NCBI RefSeq assembly: GCF_001929375.1
Contig: NZ_MSGO01000036.1
Location: 1-64,000, forward strand
DNA from: Actinomyces oris
Lineage (GTDB): Bacteria > Actinomycetota > Actinomycetes > Actinomycetales > Actinomycetaceae
Direction: 5' to 3'
DNA: 64,000 bases
Part shown: piece after piece, positions 62,469 to 64,000 of the stretch
Layout: each line of letters opens with the position of its first letter
How positions within the stretch are numbered: the first letter of the stretch is position 1
Notes under the pieces: generated by a model
Seen by the model: only the letters and a program-made list of their open reading frames with translations
The model's database searches: none
What the model was told of the DNA's origin: nothing
Translations under genes and position numbers: made by a program

Positions 62469-63179
62469 ATGGCATCCCGTTTGTCTGGACGCGCGTCCGA
62501 GCGTCACGATCGTCATTCCGGCAAGGAGAGGCGTGTCCGCCCCCGTGAGGGCGTGGACAGTGCGCGCCTGCCGTCGGCACCGCGTGAGCGGCGTCCCCTG
62601 CTGGCCGCGCTCGCCGTGCTGCTGATCGTCGGGGGCGCCCTGCTCGCGGGCCTGCTGGCGGTCCAGATGGACAAGCGGGTCCAGATGCTCGCCGCGGCCG
62701 ACACGATCCAGGCCGGCCAGACCATCGCCAAGGAGAACCTGGTCTCCGCCTCGGTCTCCTCGGACCTGAGGACCCTCATCCCCGCGGACCAGATCGATCA
62801 GGTCATCGGGCGCACGGCACGGGTCGAGGTCGCCAAGGGCCAGCTCCTGGACGCCTCCCAGATCGCCACGGCCCCCGTCCCCGGCGGGGATCAGCAGGTC
62901 GTCGGCGTCTCAGTCGCCTCCGGCCGCTTCCCCGCAGGGGGCCTGGGCGCCGGGGACATGGTCGACGTCGTGGACGTCGGCAACCAGTCGGTCTCCATCG
63001 AGGGCGCGCAGGTCCTCAAGGCCACCCCCTCCTCCGGCACGCAGGACGACTGGACCTCCGGCGCCGTCATCTCTCTCGTCGTCAAGCGCAGTGACGCCGC
63101 CAAGCTCGCCAGCGCCTCGGCCAACGGGACCATCGCCGTCGTCCAGACCGCGACCAACCAGCCGATCAAGGAGAGCTGA
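62469..63179 (+). CDS. SAF-domain pilus-assembly protein (CpaB/RcpC-like)
   Basis: 236 residues from ATG 62469. Basic cytoplasmic N-terminus (RASERHDRHSGKERRVR), one membrane helix (~54-72), then a SAF domain (AADTIQAGQTIAKENLVS, GQLLDASQI) and a beta-rich C-terminus. SAF proteins of this kind start Flp/Tad pilus loci and act outside the membrane. The next gene overlaps its stop (TGATG). Order SAF-CpaE-CpaF identifies the locus. Confidence 0.85.
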   Translation: MASRLSGRASERHDRHSGKERRVRPREGVDSARLPSAPRERRPLLAALAVLLIVGGALLAGLLAVQMDKRVQMLAAADTIQAGQTIAKENLVSASVSSDLRTLIPADQIDQVIGRTARVEVAKGQLLDASQIATAPVPGGDQQVVGVSVASGRFPAGGLGAGDMVDVVDVGNQSVSIEGAQVLKATPSSGTQDDWTSGAVISLVVKRSDAAKLASASANGTIAVVQTATNQPIKES

Positions 63180-63937
63180 TGCTCATCTCGATCGCCTCCG
63201 CCAAAGGCTCCCCGGGAGCCTCGACGAGCGCTCATGTGCTCGCCGCGGTCTGGCCGCGACCTGTTGTCCTGGCTGAGCTCGACCCGGTCGGCTCCGACCT
63301 GGTCTACCGCACCCACTCCCGTGAGGGGATCCCCCTGGACAGTGACCGGGGCGTCGTCTCCCTGGCCGCCGCGACCCGCCGCGACCCGGCCGCACCCCTG
63401 CGGGACCATCTCACCGTCATCGAGGGCGACCTGCCGGTCCTCGTGGGCCTGTCGCGCCCCGACCAGGCGACGGCCATCGGGGCGGGCTGGGCGGGACTGG
63501 CCGCCAGTCTTCGTCAGGGCGGGGACGTCATCGCCGACGTCGGGCGCCTGTCTCCCGGTTCTCCGAGCCTGGGCGTGGCCATGGCCTCCGATATCGCGCT
63601 GGTCGTCGTGCGTCCCGGCGTGGAGAACTACGGCCACCTGCGCGAGCGCCTGTCCTGGATCGCCGCCGAGACCTCCCGCCGCTCCGAGCAGGTCCGCCTC
63701 GGAGTCCTGCTCATCGCCCCCTGGAAGGCGCGCCACGAGGGCGGTGACCTGACCCGGCTGCTGCGAGGCAGCGGCCTGGAGATCCCCGTCGTCGGCGCCC
63801 TGGCCTTCGACCAGAACGCCGCCGACTCCCTGGCGGGCCGCCGCGCCCGGCCTCTGGGGCAGACCCTCCTGGTGCGCTCGGCCCGGACCGTGGCCACCGC
63901 CCTGGCCGGTGTGGGCGTCAACGGAGGTGCCTCATGA
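63179..63937 (+). CDS. CpaE/TadZ-like ParA-family protein
   Basis: 252 residues. ParA/MinD-type fold with an N-terminal strand LISIASAKG, but the P-loop reads KGSPGASTS instead of KGGxGKT, so the invariant second Lys is absent. VIADVGRLSP corresponds to the Walker B region. TadZ/CpaE proteins place the pilus apparatus at the pole, and many have altered P-loops. It overlaps both neighbours, as expected in a tad operon. Confidence 0.82.
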   Translation: MLISIASAKGSPGASTSAHVLAAVWPRPVVLAELDPVGSDLVYRTHSREGIPLDSDRGVVSLAAATRRDPAAPLRDHLTVIEGDLPVLVGLSRPDQATAIGAGWAGLAASLRQGGDVIADVGRLSPGSPSLGVAMASDIALVVVRPGVENYGHLRERLSWIAAETSRRSEQVRLGVLLIAPWKARHEGGDLTRLLRGSGLEIPVVGALAFDQNAADSLAGRRARPLGQTLLVRSARTVATALAGVGVNGGAS

Positions 63938-64000
63938 GCGTCGATCAGGGACTCGTCCGCGACATGCGTGAGGAGGTCGCCGACCTCCTGGCCCAGCAGC
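63934..64000 (+). CDS. Start of a CpaF/TadA-type secretion ATPase (partial)
   Basis: Only the first 22 codons are in the window (MSVDQGLVRDMREEVADLL...), overlapping the CpaE-like stop by 4 nt. The helical, acidic N-terminus and position after CpaB- and CpaE-like genes fit the tad ATPase CpaF, but no catalytic motif is visible yet. Confidence 0.55.
   Translation, partial: MSVDQGLVRDMREEVADLLAQQ

Overview
The window comes from a high-GC Gram-positive actinobacterium, most likely an Actinomyces-type oral or commensal species. This is inferred from the GC-rich coding with many GTG starts, the type VII (ESX) secretion genes, the order ffs-dnaX-recR, and a complete coproporphyrin-dependent heme pathway. 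I could not run a database search, so genus and species are inference.

Region 1 (1-16.1 kb) is a type VII secretion locus. A leftward operon holds a YbaB-like protein, an EspC-like protein and a large candidate secreted effector that runs off the left edge. Next, also leftward, are eccD, eccB and a mycosin (mycP) that has lost its catalytic Ser and its oxyanion Asn. Two WXG100 genes are read rightward. A second EccD-like protein and an RDD-family membrane protein are read leftward, and a full-length EccC ATPase rightward. A proline-rich multi-spanning membrane protein closes the block. No EccE is recognisable.

Region 2 (16.2-25.2 kb) holds a catalytically degenerate class I amidotransferase, a uracil/xanthine permease, a LytR_C-type protein, several lipoproteins including two tandem septum-formation-type ones, a TetR regulator, tRNA-Ser(GGA) and the SRP RNA.

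Region 3 (25.3-43.6 kb) starts with dnaX-recR, an ABC-2 exporter and lysC-asd. It also carries an AlbA_2/ATPase regulator, a ParDE toxin-antitoxin pair, a K+ channel, two paralogous membrane proteins with a Fic protein between them, thioredoxin and a zinc-type macrodomain protein.

Region 4 (43.8-56.8 kb) is heme synthesis. hemL, hemB, hemD, hemC, cgoX and hemE run leftward, and hemA-cpfC-chdC run rightward from a shared region near 52.9 kb. Together they cover every step from glutamyl-tRNA to heme by the coproheme route.

Region 5 (56.9-64 kb) holds a Phd-VapC pair, a 47-codon mini-gene with a near-perfect ribosome binding site, a Dps protein, related lipoproteins and a secreted protein, an orphan WXG100 protein, and the start of a tad/Flp pilus operon. 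The tad operon is preceded by three phased 16-bp palindromes.

The most unusual feature is the intergenic DNA. At least five families of long palindromic repeats (69-146 bp) occur. Four accessory modules (AlbA_2 regulator, ParDE, Fic, Phd-VapC) are each bracketed by two same-family copies with the same outer orientation, as if they sit in the chromosome as repeat-flanked cassettes.
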